Positions 16,957-25,782 of a DNA stretch of 48,198 nt are shown here, piece after piece (position 1 is the stretch's first letter; each line of letters opens with the position of its first letter). The notes under the pieces are model-generated. The model was not told the DNA's origin, searched no databases, and worked only from the letters and a program-made list of their open reading frames with translations. The DNA is from Burkholderiales bacterium (lineage in GTDB: Bacteria; Pseudomonadota; Gammaproteobacteria; Burkholderiales; Ga0077523): NCBI GenBank assembly GCA_022843925.1, contig JALHMS010000033.1:1-48198 (forward strand). Reading direction: 5' to 3'. The translations under genes and the position numbers were made by a program.

Positions 16957-17892
16957 ATGACGCAAAGACAACTGCATCGCCTCGGCGCGCTCGCGCTCGC
17001 CATCGGCGCCATCGCCGCCACGACGTCCGCCCGTGCGGAGATGCTCATCGGGCTCACAACGACCAACCAGCTCGTCACGTTCGACAGCGCGACACCCTGG
17101 ATGGCCTCGACGCCGATGACCATCTCGGGACTCGCCGCGAACGAGGGGATCCTGGGCATCGACCTGCGGCCGAGCACCGGCGTGCTCTACGGTCTCGGCA
17201 GCGCAGGCAATCTGTACACGCTCGATGTCGGCACCGGCAACGCCACCTTCGTCGCTGCGCTCGTGGCCGATCCGACCGACGCCTCCGCGCCTTTCGCCGG
17301 GCTCATGGGCGCCACCTTCGGGGTCGACTTCAACCCGGTGCCCGATCTCGGCCAGACGCTGCCATCCCTCCGCGTCACCAGCAACGCGGGCATCAATCTC
17401 CGGATCAACGTGAACGGCGCGAACGCCGGCCGGGTCTTCACGGACGGACCGTTGAACGGCAGCGGCACGCCGACCATCGCCGGCTCGGCCTACACGAACA
17501 ACGACCGCGACCCGTCCACCGGCACGACGCTCTACAACATCGATTCGGCGACCGATGCGCTCTTCATCCAGAGCCCGCCCAACAACGGCACGCTGACCAT
17601 GGTCGGCGCGATGGGCGTCGACACGATCGGCGTGGTCGGCTTCGACATCTCGTTCGCCGGCGTTCCCTACGCGTCGCTCACCGACGGCCTGACCGGCAAG
17701 AGTTCGCTCTACACGATCGACCTGGTGACGGGCGGCGCGTCGCTCATCGGCGCGTTCGGCATCGGCGGCGACGCCGCCATCGCCCCCCCTCTGCTCGACC
17801 TCGCGGCGCCGGTTCCCGAACCGGGCACCTACGCACTGATGTTGCTGGGTCTGCTGGGGTTGGGCGCCGTCGCACGCCGGAAGGCAGCATGA
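16957..17892 (+). CDS. DUF4394 protein with PEP-CTERM sorting tail
   Basis: 311 residues. A signal peptide (1-26, ending ARA) leads into a DUF4394 domain of repeated beta-propeller-like phrases (MLIGLTTTNQLVTFDSATP, LGIDLRPSTGVLYGLGSAG, NLYTLDVGTGNATFV). The C-terminus has VPEPGTYALMLLGLLGLG followed by ARRKAA, the PEP-CTERM signal processed by exosortase. The product is probably released to, or anchored at, the cell surface. GGAG lies 8 bases before the ATG. The exosortase is not in this window. Function of DUF4394 is unknown. Confidence 0.92.
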   Translation: MTQRQLHRLGALALAIGAIAATTSARAEMLIGLTTTNQLVTFDSATPWMASTPMTISGLAANEGILGIDLRPSTGVLYGLGSAGNLYTLDVGTGNATFVAALVADPTDASAPFAGLMGATFGVDFNPVPDLGQTLPSLRVTSNAGINLRINVNGANAGRVFTDGPLNGSGTPTIAGSAYTNNDRDPSTGTTLYNIDSATDALFIQSPPNNGTLTMVGAMGVDTIGVVGFDISFAGVPYASLTDGLTGKSSLYTIDLVTGGASLIGAFGIGGDAAIAPPLLDLAAPVPEPGTYALMLLGLLGLGAVARRKAA

Positions 17893-18284
17893 CGGCGTGA
17901 TGCGGCACTGCTGTCGCCGTCAGGCATCGAGTCCGATGGCGACAGCACCACTTCCCGCCCCCACGTCGACCGTCCAGTTGGCCCCCGAGCGCGATCCTCC
18001 GCGCCATTCCCGGGTGCCATGCACCACGGCTGTCCGTCCGGTCCGCCCGTGACTCGGTCCGGCGCCATCGCCGCCAAGGTCAAGCCGGCCACCGCCGGAC
18101 AGCCGCTCCAGACCTGTCGTCCCCGTCCAGACACGCAGAAAGGCATAGCCCCTCGCCGGGACGCGTAAGACCTCCGTGGGTTCCCGCCACTTACCTTCGC
18201 TGTCACCCGATCCGAGCGCACGCGCGGTCATCGGGGGCGCGGTAACGATCGGCCGTCCATCCCTTCAACCCGAGGAGCTCTTCC
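17893..18284. other. Spacer with one doubtful minus-strand frame
   Basis: A 103-codon minus-strand frame at 17920-18231 reads in part as a plausible strand-rich sequence (EVLRVPARGYAFLRVWTG, then a glycine/aspartate-rich tail), but it has no ribosome site and no family I recognise. I do not call it as a gene. A GAGGAG at 18272-18277 belongs to the next gene. Confidence 0.35.
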
Positions 18285-19037
18285 ATGCACCCGTTTCCCG
18301 TTCGTCGTTCTGCCTCCATCGCGGCGACGCTTGCCGTCGCGATCGGCATCGGATGCTCGCCCTGCGCCGAGGCGCAGTCGAGCGCCGAACCGGGCATGTT
18401 CCAGCTGTACATCGGCGGCGGTGGCGGTGCCTCGCCGATGACGCTGGACAGCCGGGACTACAGCGCCACCGGCCACTTCGTGACCCAGATCGGCACCACC
18501 ACGGAAACGGTTTCCCAGGACGAGACCTTTGCCGGGTCGTACAAGGGATTCGTGGGACTCCGCTTCCTCAAGTACTTCGGTATCGAAGCCGGGGTCGGCC
18601 ATCTCGGCACGGTCGGATTCACGGCGGAAGGTGTCGGTGGTAGCGGTGGAGGTGCGTACGCCTTCACCGATCGCGGGGATTACTCGGCCAATATGACCTA
18701 CGTGGCGGCGCTGCTCACCCTGCCCACGGGGAGCGACGGCGGGTACTTCCACTTGAAGGGTGGAACCGCGCAGGTGAAGGTCGACGTGACGGAAACGCTC
18801 ACGCAGGAGTTCCTGCTCTCCGGTCTCACCGTCGAGGCCGTCTACAAGACGAGTTCGAAGGTGACCCGTCCGTTGATCGGCGTCGGGTACACGACACCGA
18901 TGGGAACCGGAAAACTGCTGCGTGTGGAGCTGGAGCATCTCGGCGAGATCGGCAAGCCCTACATGTTCGGCACCCAGGATGGCACCGGGCGCGCAAGCGT
19001 CACGATGTTGACGGTGGCCTACATACTCGCGTTCTAG
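18285..19037 (+). CDS. Outer-membrane beta-barrel protein
   Basis: 250 residues with a signal peptide ending near EAQ (about 30). The mature part has alternating amphipathic strands rich in Gly and aromatic residues (FQLYIGGGGGASP, GFVGLRFLKYFGIEAGVGHLG, RPLIGVGYTTPMGTGKLLRVELEHLG) and ends in Phe, the signature of outer-membrane insertion. Its length fits an 8- to 10-strand barrel of the OmpW/OmpA type. GAGGAG precedes the ATG. The stop codon TAG lies inside the CTAG at which a small mobile element appears to have inserted. Function is unknown. Confidence 0.8.
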   Translation: MHPFPVRRSASIAATLAVAIGIGCSPCAEAQSSAEPGMFQLYIGGGGGASPMTLDSRDYSATGHFVTQIGTTTETVSQDETFAGSYKGFVGLRFLKYFGIEAGVGHLGTVGFTAEGVGGSGGGAYAFTDRGDYSANMTYVAALLTLPTGSDGGYFHLKGGTAQVKVDVTETLTQEFLLSGLTVEAVYKTSSKVTRPLIGVGYTTPMGTGKLLRVELEHLGEIGKPYMFGTQDGTGRASVTMLTVAYILAF

Positions 19038-19197
19038 GAGCCTGTCGGACTCGGGTGGTCGATAGCGAAACGGCCGGAGAGCGGGGACAGATCTTGACGA
19101 TTGCGACGAACGTATCGGGAATACGTGAGGAGAAAGCGGCGAGACATGGACCGCTCTCCCGCCGTTGCAATCGGATGATCCCAAGTCCGACAGGTTC
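19038..19197. mobile_element. 160-bp MITE-like element with terminal inverted repeats
   Basis: The left end GAGCCTGTCGGACTCGGG and the right end, read inverted, GAACCTGTCGGACTTGGG match at 16 of 18 bases. The flanks are CTAG on the left and CTGG on the right, consistent with a 4-base target duplication of the IS5 type with one change. It encodes no transposase; a 61-codon minus-strand frame across it is not recognisable. It would need a transposase in trans. Confidence 0.65.
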
Positions 19198-19281
19198 CTG
19201 GGAGGCCGCTTTCCGCCACACGAGTACGGCGCCGACAGCTCGCGGGCCGAAGCGGGTATGGCGGTGGGGCTCCGAGCCCGC

Positions 19282-19602
19282 CTAACCCACCGTCACGCGC
19301 GCCCTCTCCTCCACCACCCCGCCCCGGTCATCCGTCCACGTGAAGACGAACTCCCCTTCGCCCTTCACGACGACGGAAAACGCCACGTACGGATTCGTCG
19401 CCACCGCCGGAAAGAATCTCGCGCGGAACACCTCCTCGCCCGCGTAGGTGCAGACGAAGCGCTCGACGATGTGCCGGGGGATGGGCTTGCCGACGTTGTC
19501 CAGTCGGAAGCCGGATTCCATGGTGTGGAAGACGAGCGCCTTCACTTCGATGATCTCGCCGACGCGGGCCTTCGCGGGCATGCGGATGCGGGCGTTGGCC
19601 AT
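19282..19602 (-). CDS. soxZ: SoxZ, sulfur-carrier chaperone subunit
   Basis: 106 residues, the usual SoxZ length, with an immunoglobulin-like fold: RMPAKARVGEIIEVKALVFHTMESGFR, IPRHIVERFVCTYAGEEVFRARFFPAVATNPY, then FVFTWTDDRGGVVEERARV. SoxZ forms a dimer with SoxY that carries thiosulfate-derived sulfur. It has no signal peptide and is normally exported by hitchhiking on Tat-exported SoxY. It lies 44 bases after soxY, last in a four-gene set. Confidence 0.95.
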   Translation of the reverse strand: MANARIRMPAKARVGEIIEVKALVFHTMESGFRLDNVGKPIPRHIVERFVCTYAGEEVFRARFFPAVATNPYVAFSVVVKGEGEFVFTWTDDRGGVVEERARVTVG

Positions 19603-19646
19603 CGGTCAGGCGCTGGCCACGCGGCACAGGGAAGCAGTGCGGAACA

Positions 19647-20102
19647 CTACCCGCACCCCGAACTGACCACTTCGACGCGCGCCGCGCCGGACCACAGGGA
19701 CCCGTCGTGCATCCGCGCGATCGCGAGGAGGTCCTGCGAGACGGCCATGCGGATCCGGGTCGACACCTTCGCGATGCCGTTGCGCGGGCCGAGGTGGAAC
19801 TCCGCGACCTGCGCCAGGTTGTTGCGCGGCGCGAAGAGGTCGATGCGGGTGACGTGATCGTCCGGGGTCATCGGGCTGTCCACCCGCACCGTCACGGGTA
19901 CGACGAGGCCGTTCTCCGCGAGCGGTGGGACCTCGATCATGACGCGGCCCGGCGTGATCGGCGTGGTGCCGAACGCCGACTGCACCGCCGCCGAGAGCTT
20001 CGCGAGCTCTTCCGGCTCGGCTGCCCTCACGCGGAGCGCGTGCAACACCGCGCCGGCCGCGACGCCTTGCAGCCAGCGGCGACGCGGTCCGGAGGTGCCC
20101 AT
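19647..20102 (-). CDS. soxY: SoxY, sulfur-carrying subunit
   Basis: 151 residues. A Tat signal (RRRWLQGVAAGAVLHALRVRA) is followed by the SoxY fold (ITPGRVMIEVPPLAENGLVVPVTV, HVTRIDLFAPRNNLAQVAEF). The carrier cysteine is at the C-terminal end in SSGCG, shorter by one Gly than the usual GGCGG but with the swinging-arm Cys kept. It would carry sulfur on this Cys with SoxZ in the periplasm. It starts 19 bases after the molybdenum-hydroxylase gene, in the same operon, and not beside soxAX or soxB. Confidence 0.93.
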   Translation of the reverse strand: MGTSGPRRRWLQGVAAGAVLHALRVRAAEPEELAKLSAAVQSAFGTTPITPGRVMIEVPPLAENGLVVPVTVRVDSPMTPDDHVTRIDLFAPRNNLAQVAEFHLGPRNGIAKVSTRIRMAVSQDLLAIARMHDGSLWSGAARVEVVSSGCG

Positions 20103-20121
20103 GCCCACGGGACGGCCGACC

Positions 20122-22275
20122 TCAGGCGTAGCTGAACCCGTGATGCTTGAGCGGCATCGAGCGGATCCGCTTGCCGGTCGCAGCGAAGATCGCGTTGCCG
20201 AGCGCCGCGGGGATCGCCGCGAAAGGCGGCTCGCCGACACCCCCCCAGAAGCCGCCCGAGGGCACGAGGATCGGCACGATCTCCGGTGTCTGCCCCATCG
20301 TGAGGATGGGGTAGTCGTTGAAGTTGCCCTGCACGACGCGGCCCTTCTCGATGGTGATCTCCTCGTGCATGGTCGAGCTGAGCGCCCACACCACGCCGCC
20401 CTCGATCTGGCCCTTCACCGCGTCGGGGTGCACGATGTAACCGGGGTCGAGCGCGACGTACACGCGCTTCACGTCGATCACGGTGCCGTCCTTCACCGAC
20501 AGCTCCACCACCGCGGCGGAGTAGCTGCCGTAGGAGTCCTGCACGGCGATGCCGCGGAAGACACCCTTCGGCAACGGCTTGCCCCAGTTGGCCGCCTTCG
20601 CGACCGCGTCGAGCACACCGAGATCGCGGGTCTTCTTCGCGAGCAGCGGACGCCGGAACTCGTAGGGGTCCTTCCCGGTGGCGTGACAGATCTCGTCGAT
20701 GAAGCTCTCGCGCGCGAACGGATTGTTCGTGTGGGCCACGGCCCGCCACGGACCCGGAGGCACGTGGGTGTTCCGCATCGCGTAGTCGTTCGTGTAGTTC
20801 GGGATGTCGTATGGCTGGTCGGAGAAGCCGCGCACGCCGATCTGGTCGATGCCGTCCTTCACGAACTGCTGAAGATCGCGCGCGGCGAACGACTGCTCGG
20901 CCTGACGCACATGCATCGCCACCAGCTTGCCGCCCGCGTCGAGGCCCGCCCGGAGACGGACGAACGACACCGGGCGGTAGCGGCCCTGCTTCATGTCCTC
21001 CTCGCGCGTCCACTGCACGCGCACCAGTGTGCCGGGCATCGTCTGAGCGATGCGGATGGCCTGCTTCACGTACTCGTTGTAGAGGCCGCGCCGACCGAAT
21101 CCGCCGCCCGCGTGCATCTTGTACAGATACACCTTGTCGAGCGGCATGCCCGAGGCCTCGGACGCTGCGGCGATCGTGCTCTCGCCGTTCTGCGTGCCGA
21201 CCCAGACCTCGACCTTGTCGTCGGAGACGAGTGCGGCGGCCGTCTGCGGCTCCATCGTGGCGTGGTTGAGGAACGGGGCGTAGTACTCGGCCTCCATGAC
21301 TTTCGCGGCGCCGGCGATCGCTGCTGAGGCATCGCCATCCTTCCGCGCCACCGGCACGTCGGTCGCATCCAGACCGGCACGGATGAACCTCGCGATGGAT
21401 TCGCTGGAGACATCGCCGTTGCCGCCATCGTCCCACTCGATCGGCAGCGCGTCGAGCGCCTGGCGCGCACGCCACCAGTTGTCGGCGACGACGGCGACCC
21501 AGTCCTCGGCGGTCACCACGGCCTTGATGCCGCGGCGGCCCGTCACGGCGTCCTTGTCGACGCGGATCAGCTTGCCCCCGAACACGGGGACCTGCGTCAC
21601 GGCGGCGTGCACCATGCCGGGCATGCGCACGTCGGCCGCGTAGATCTGCGCACCGGTCGTCTTCTCGGGCACGTCGAACCGTGCCGGCGACGTGCCGATG
21701 AGGGTCCACTCGGAGGGGGCCTTCAGCTTCGGTTCCTTCGGGATCTCGAGCTTCGCTGCCGCGGGGGCAAGCTCACCGTAGCGCGCGCTGCGGCCGGTCT
21801 TCGCATGGCTCACCACACCCGCCTTCACGACGAGTTCGTCGATCGGCACACTCCATTGGTGCGCGGCGGCGGTCAGCAGCATCTCGCGTGCGGCGGCGCC
21901 GGCCTTGCGGAGGTACTCCTGGGAGTCGCGGATGGCGCGGCTGCCGCCCGTGGTCATCGGGCCGAACACGCGGTTGCGGCGCACGTGCTCGTTCACGCTG
22001 GCGTACTCGGAGCGCACCTTCGACCAGTCGCACTGCAGCTCTTCGGCCACGAGCATCGCAAGGCCGGTGAAGCTGCCCTGGCCCATCTCGGACCGAGCGA
22101 TGCGGATGATCACGGAGTCATCGGCGAGGATCTGCACCCACTGGGTGATCTCGCCGACCGCGCCATCGTCGGCGAGGGCAAGACCGGGGACCTGCACGCC
22201 GATCATCAGGCTGCCGCCGAGCGCGGCGGACTTCACGAGGAATGCGCGGCGCGCTTCGTTCTGCGGGGTCGTCAT
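20122..22275 (-). CDS. Tat-exported molybdenum hydroxylase large subunit, isoquinoline 1-oxidoreductase beta-like
   Basis: 717 residues of the xanthine dehydrogenase family. A Tat signal (RRAFLVKSAALGGSLMIG) starts at residue 9. Cofactor motifs include GQGSFTGLAMLVAEELQC, FGPMTTGGSRAIRDS and GFWGGVGEPPFAAIPAALGNA near the C-terminus, which contains the GEP-type glutamate region. Such enzymes hydroxylate N-heterocycles or aldehydes, passing electrons to the small [2Fe-2S] subunit; the substrate here is not evident. It is second in the operon, 13 bases after the iron-sulfur gene and 19 before soxY. Confidence 0.9.
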   Translation of the reverse strand: MTTPQNEARRAFLVKSAALGGSLMIGVQVPGLALADDGAVGEITQWVQILADDSVIIRIARSEMGQGSFTGLAMLVAEELQCDWSKVRSEYASVNEHVRRNRVFGPMTTGGSRAIRDSQEYLRKAGAAAREMLLTAAAHQWSVPIDELVVKAGVVSHAKTGRSARYGELAPAAAKLEIPKEPKLKAPSEWTLIGTSPARFDVPEKTTGAQIYAADVRMPGMVHAAVTQVPVFGGKLIRVDKDAVTGRRGIKAVVTAEDWVAVVADNWWRARQALDALPIEWDDGGNGDVSSESIARFIRAGLDATDVPVARKDGDASAAIAGAAKVMEAEYYAPFLNHATMEPQTAAALVSDDKVEVWVGTQNGESTIAAASEASGMPLDKVYLYKMHAGGGFGRRGLYNEYVKQAIRIAQTMPGTLVRVQWTREEDMKQGRYRPVSFVRLRAGLDAGGKLVAMHVRQAEQSFAARDLQQFVKDGIDQIGVRGFSDQPYDIPNYTNDYAMRNTHVPPGPWRAVAHTNNPFARESFIDEICHATGKDPYEFRRPLLAKKTRDLGVLDAVAKAANWGKPLPKGVFRGIAVQDSYGSYSAAVVELSVKDGTVIDVKRVYVALDPGYIVHPDAVKGQIEGGVVWALSSTMHEEITIEKGRVVQGNFNDYPILTMGQTPEIVPILVPSGGFWGGVGEPPFAAIPAALGNAIFAATGKRIRSMPLKHHGFSYA

Positions 22276-22288
22276 CGTGGCGCCCTCG

Positions 22289-22738
22289 TCAGACCGACTT
22301 CGCGGCGCGATGGATCGCGGCGCGGATGCGGGGGTAGGTGCCGCAGCGGCACAGATTGCTCATGGCGGTGTCGATCGTGGCGTCGGTCGGCTTCTTGTCC
22401 TTCGCGAGCAGCGACACGGCCGTCATGATCTGACCGCTCTGACAGTAGCCGCACTGCGGCACCTGGAGGTCGACCCAGGCCTTCTGCACCGGATGGTCGC
22501 CGTTCTTCGAGAGCCCCTCGATCGTGGTGACACGCCTGCCCTCGATCGCGGACACCGGTAACACGCAGGACCGCACCGCCTCGCCGTCGAGATGCACCGT
22601 GCACGCACCGCACATGGCGATGCCGCAACCGTATTTGCTGCCGGTGAGTCCCAACTCGTCGCGCAGCACCCAGAGCAACGGCATGTCGTCCTCGACATCC
22701 ACCGTCACCGCCTTTCCGTTCACCTCGAATGTCGCCAT
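22289..22738 (-). CDS. [2Fe-2S] small subunit of the molybdenum hydroxylase
   Basis: 149 residues with two iron-sulfur clusters: plant-type ferredoxin cysteines Cys38, Cys43, Cys46 and Cys58, and the helical C-terminal cluster Cys96, Cys99, Cys130 and Cys132 ([18 protein letters not shown]). It relays electrons from the molybdopterin subunit, here without an FAD subunit, as in isoquinoline oxidoreductase. It has no signal peptide and would be co-exported with its Tat partner. It is the first gene of the ior-like/soxYZ operon. Confidence 0.93.
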   Translation of the reverse strand: MATFEVNGKAVTVDVEDDMPLLWVLRDELGLTGSKYGCGIAMCGACTVHLDGEAVRSCVLPVSAIEGRRVTTIEGLSKNGDHPVQKAWVDLQVPQCGYCQSGQIMTAVSLLAKDKKPTDATIDTAMSNLCRCGTYPRIRAAIHRAAKSV

Positions 22739-22915
22739 GTCGGCCCCCTTGATGCATTCTGTCGTCGACGCGAGCCCGCGTCGGTCCGGCCTCAACCGTA
22801 CAGGAAAAGTTCCGAACCGTGGGACGCCGCGACGCAGCGCGATGCGGGGCACGATCGCAGCGCGGTGCACGCACGATGCCGTTACGCTTCGCGCTCCGCA
22901 AATGACGTCCTCGCC

Positions 22916-23626
22916 ATGAACTTCGAATCCCCGCTGGTCCCCGCGCGCCTCGAGCGCCGCTACAAGCGCTTCCTCGCCGACGTCACGCTGGCCGATGGCA
23001 GCCCGCTCACCATCCACTGCCCCAACACCGGATCGATGATGGGCGTGGCGGACGCCGGCAGCCGCGTCTGGCTGCTCCACCATCCGTCCCCGACGCGCAA
23101 GTACGCGTACTCGTGGGAACTCACGGAACTTCCCGACGGGACGCTCGTGGGCGTGAACACGCATCGCAGCAATGCGCTCGTCGCCGAGGCGGTGAGGGCG
23201 CAGCGCTTCGCGGTCCTCGCGGGCTACGACGAGATCCTTCCGGAACAGAAGTACGGCAGCGAGAAGAGCCGCATCGACCTCCTGCTGCGCGGTCCGGACC
23301 GCCCCGACTGCTACGTCGAGGTGAAGAACGTGACGGCCGCCGTGACCGACGGTGTCGCGCTCTTTCCGGATGCGGTGAGCGAGCGCGGCGCGAAGCACCT
23401 GCGCGAGATGACGGCGATGGTGGCTGCCGGCGCGCGGGCCGTGCTGGTCTTCTGTGTCCAGCGCACCGACGTCACCGAGGTCCGCCCGGCGGACGCCATC
23501 GACCCCATCTACGGTCGCACGCTGCGCGAGGCCATCGCACGCGGCGTCGAGGCCGTGGCCTGGCGGGCCGACCTGTCGCCCGCCGGCGCGACGCTCTCGA
23601 CAACGGTGCCCGTGGTGTGTCCGTAG
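22916..23626 (+). CDS. sfsA: SfsA, DNA/RNA nuclease-fold protein
   Basis: 236 residues matching SfsA end to end: the N-terminal OB part ([30 protein letters not shown]) and the PD-(D/E)XK part ([21 protein letters not shown] with Glu135 and Lys137). SfsA was named for sugar fermentation stimulation in E. coli, and later assigned nuclease-like folds. It is cytoplasmic. It is transcribed away from the molybdenum-hydroxylase operon. The ATG was set by the family N-terminus. Confidence 0.93.
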   Translation: MNFESPLVPARLERRYKRFLADVTLADGSPLTIHCPNTGSMMGVADAGSRVWLLHHPSPTRKYAYSWELTELPDGTLVGVNTHRSNALVAEAVRAQRFAVLAGYDEILPEQKYGSEKSRIDLLLRGPDRPDCYVEVKNVTAAVTDGVALFPDAVSERGAKHLREMTAMVAAGARAVLVFCVQRTDVTEVRPADAIDPIYGRTLREAIARGVEAVAWRADLSPAGATLSTTVPVVCP

Positions 23627-23788
23627 TCCCAACGGCGCCCCCATCGCCTCTCGATTTGGTCACACGCCGGCCGATAGGGACAAGGAGTCGTTGCATCGGC
23701 TGCGCAGCGTAGTCCTGCGGGTCCTGCACGAATTTCCCACACTCCCACCGGCTGCGTTGTGGCCGGGGTGCCGGACACCCGAGGTGCG

Positions 23789-24223
23789 ATGGCCAGAATC
23801 GTGACATTGACAACTACAACTCTGTTGGCTGCAGCACCGCTGCTGCTGTCGGCCTGTGCTGCCGTACCCGGAGCACCGCAAGAGGGCACCGTCTCGGCCG
23901 TATTCGTCGAACCGCTTCCCGGGATTCTTCTGAGCCCCGAGCTCACGGACCCCAACGACACGCTGCCGCAATGGGTGGAGGTCCGGCTGGAATCCGGGAC
24001 CGCACCCGCGACGAGAACGCTGGCCCGGATCGACGTCCGTGAAGGTATCGGCATCGGTGACCGCGTCCGCCTGCAACCCCGCACCGCAAGCCCCGGGATC
24101 GAAATCGCCGTGTCCGGCATTCCAGGCATGAAGGCAGTCCGCACCGGAACCGGCGGTTCTCCACCGGCGATGGTTGCCTCCCTCGAGTCCCGCGGCGTCC
24201 GGATCGAGATCATGCCGCCCTGA
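23789..24223 (+). CDS. Small lipoprotein of unknown function
   Basis: 144 residues. A hydrophobic signal ends in LLSAC, a lipobox with Cys near residue 23. The mature protein is strand-rich with many Thr, Pro and Val residues (GTVSAVFVEPLPGILLSPEL, RVRLQPRTASPGIEIAVSGI) and resembles outer-membrane lipoproteins of the Slp/YcfJ size class, but I cannot name a family. I preferred MARIVTL over the frame-opening Met ten residues earlier because the signal then has a normal length. A hairpin terminator follows 40 bases after the stop. Confidence 0.65.
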   Translation: MARIVTLTTTTLLAAAPLLLSACAAVPGAPQEGTVSAVFVEPLPGILLSPELTDPNDTLPQWVEVRLESGTAPATRTLARIDVREGIGIGDRVRLQPRTASPGIEIAVSGIPGMKAVRTGTGGSPPAMVASLESRGVRIEIMPP

Positions 24224-24263
24224 CCGGGGCGGCTGCACCACGCGCTGAAGCTCCCGGAACGGA

Positions 24264-24294
24264 AAGGGCCCGACGAACGATCCGCCGGGCCCTT
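24264..24294. terminator. Bidirectional terminator between convergent genes
   Basis: AAGGGCCCG at 24264-24272 pairs perfectly with CGGGCCCTT at 24286-24294. The structure sits between the lipoprotein stop and the 52-aa PEP-CTERM stop. A-rich bases before and TT after the stem suit termination in both directions. Confidence 0.6.
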
Positions 24295-24323
24295 CGATAT
24301 CTGTTCCACCACTCGCGGACGAT

Positions 24324-24482
24324 CTACTTCCTGCGCCTCCGGGCCACCCAAGCACCGGCAGCGACCGCGGCGGCAATCAGCCCGAGCGTTTCGGGTTCGG
24401 GGACGCGGCCAGGAACTGAAGTCGACTGGGCGAACGCGGAAGCGCTGGCCGCAAGGCCAAGCAGGAGCGTGGCGAGCTTCAT
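24324..24482 (-). CDS. 52-aa PEP-CTERM protein: signal peptide joined almost directly to a sorting tail
   Basis: The protein has a signal peptide (1-19, ending AFA before QS), then only about nine residues (QSTSVPGRV), then PEP at 28-30, a hydrophobic helix (TLGLIAAAVAAGAWV) and RRRRK. It therefore holds both export and exosortase signals but no domain. A GGGGGACT ribosome site precedes the ATG. It may be a remnant of a larger gene, or a genuine minimal substrate releasing a short peptide. It faces the lipoprotein gene across a terminator. The adjoining repeat array starts about 120 bases upstream of the start codon. Confidence 0.7.
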   Translation of the reverse strand: MKLATLLLGLAASASAFAQSTSVPGRVPEPETLGLIAAAVAAGAWVARRRRK

Positions 24483-24599
24483 GGTGAGTCCCCCTTCGGT
24501 TGGTGTTTCGAAAGCCCCCTCGAAGGGGCGTTGGAACAATGCACCCGATTCCATGCCCGTGACAAGAGAAGACCTTCGGCGAAGAGGTCGAAGGCACCA

Positions 24600-25735
24600 A
24601 GAACAACCCCCGTGGGTCGGGCTTCGCCCGACGCCCGCGTTCCTGGATTCGCTGCTGGGCCCGAGCCGGCGCCGCGTCGAGCGATGCTCGACCCACGCAG
24701 GACCTTCGCGACTGGATGCCGAGTCGCTGGAAACCACCCCCGTGGGTCGGGCTTCGCCCGACGCCCGTGTTCCTGGATTCGCTGCTGGGCCCGAGCCATC
24801 GAGCGTCGAGCGATGCTCGACCCACGCAGGACCTTCGCGACTGGGTGCCTCAGCGATGGAAACCACCCCCGTGGGTCGGGCTTCGCCCGACGCCCGCGTT
24901 CCTGGATTCGCCGCTGGGCTGGAGCCGGCGCCGCGTCGAGCGATGCTCGACCCACGCAGGACCTTCGCGACTGGATGCCTCAGCGATGGAAACTACCCCC
25001 GTGGGTCGGGCTTCGCCCGACGCCCGCGTTCCTGGATTCGCTGCTGGGCCCGAGCCATCGAGCGTCGAGCGATGCTCGACCCACGCAGGACCTTCGCGAA
25101 TGGATGCCGAGTCGCTGGAAACCACCCCCGTGGGTCGGGCTTCGCCCGACGCCCGTGTTCCTGGATTCGCTGCTGGGCTCGAGCCATCGAGCGTCGAGCG
25201 ATGCTCGACCCACGCAGGACCTTCGCGACTGGGTGCCTCAGCGATGGAAACCACCCCCGTGGGTCGGGCTTCGCCCGACGCCCGCGTTCCTGGATTCGCC
25301 GCTGGGCTGGAGCCGGCGCCGCGTCGAGCGATGCTCGACCCACGCAGGACCTTCGCGACTGGATGCCTCAGCGATGGAAACTACCCCCGTGGGTCGGGCT
25401 TCGCCCGACGCCCGTGTTCCTGGATTCGCTGCTGGGCCCGAGCCGGCGCCGCGTCGAGCGATGCTCGACCCACGCAGGACCTTCGCGACTGGATGCCTCA
25501 GCGATGGAAACCACCCCCGTGGGTCGGGCTTCGCCCGACGCCCGTGTTCCTGGATTCGCCGCTGGGCCCGAGCCGGCGCCGCGTCGAGCGATGCTCGACC
25601 CACGCAGGACCTTCGCGACTGGATGCCTCAGCGATGGAAACCACCCCCGTGGGTCGGGCTTCGCCCGACGCCCGCGTTCCTGGATTCGCTGCTGGGCTCG
25701 AGCCATCGAGCGTCGAGCGATGCTCGACCCACGGG
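24600..25735. repeat. Nine-copy tandem array (129-130 bp) of inverted REP-like palindromes
   Basis: CGTGGGTCGG recurs at 24611, 24741, 24870, 25000, 25129, 25258, 25388, 25518 and 25648. Each unit has two hairpins in opposite orientation: GTCGGGC-TTC-GCCCGAC, and GTCGAGC-GAT-GCTCGAC followed by CCACG. The joining segments differ by a few substitutions and fall into about three sub-types that alternate (CCTCAGCGATGG or CGAGTCGCTGG). The same family flanks the RAYT gene at 35175-35603. Open frames of 350-775 codons that run through the array encode only a repeated peptide and are not treated as genes. Confidence 0.93.
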
Positions 25736-25782
25736 GGCCATGGGCCCCTACACCAACGGCGGGACCAATGAGGACCCGCTGC

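Noticed and set aside
17920-18231. 103-codon minus-strand frame between PEP-CTERM and outer-membrane genes
   Set aside because: It has no ribosome site or family match, and its protein-like phrases could arise from GC bias. I left it as a spacer note.
24600-25735. CRISPR array
   Set aside because: Units are contiguous and 129-130 bp with no unique spacers, and no cas gene is nearby.
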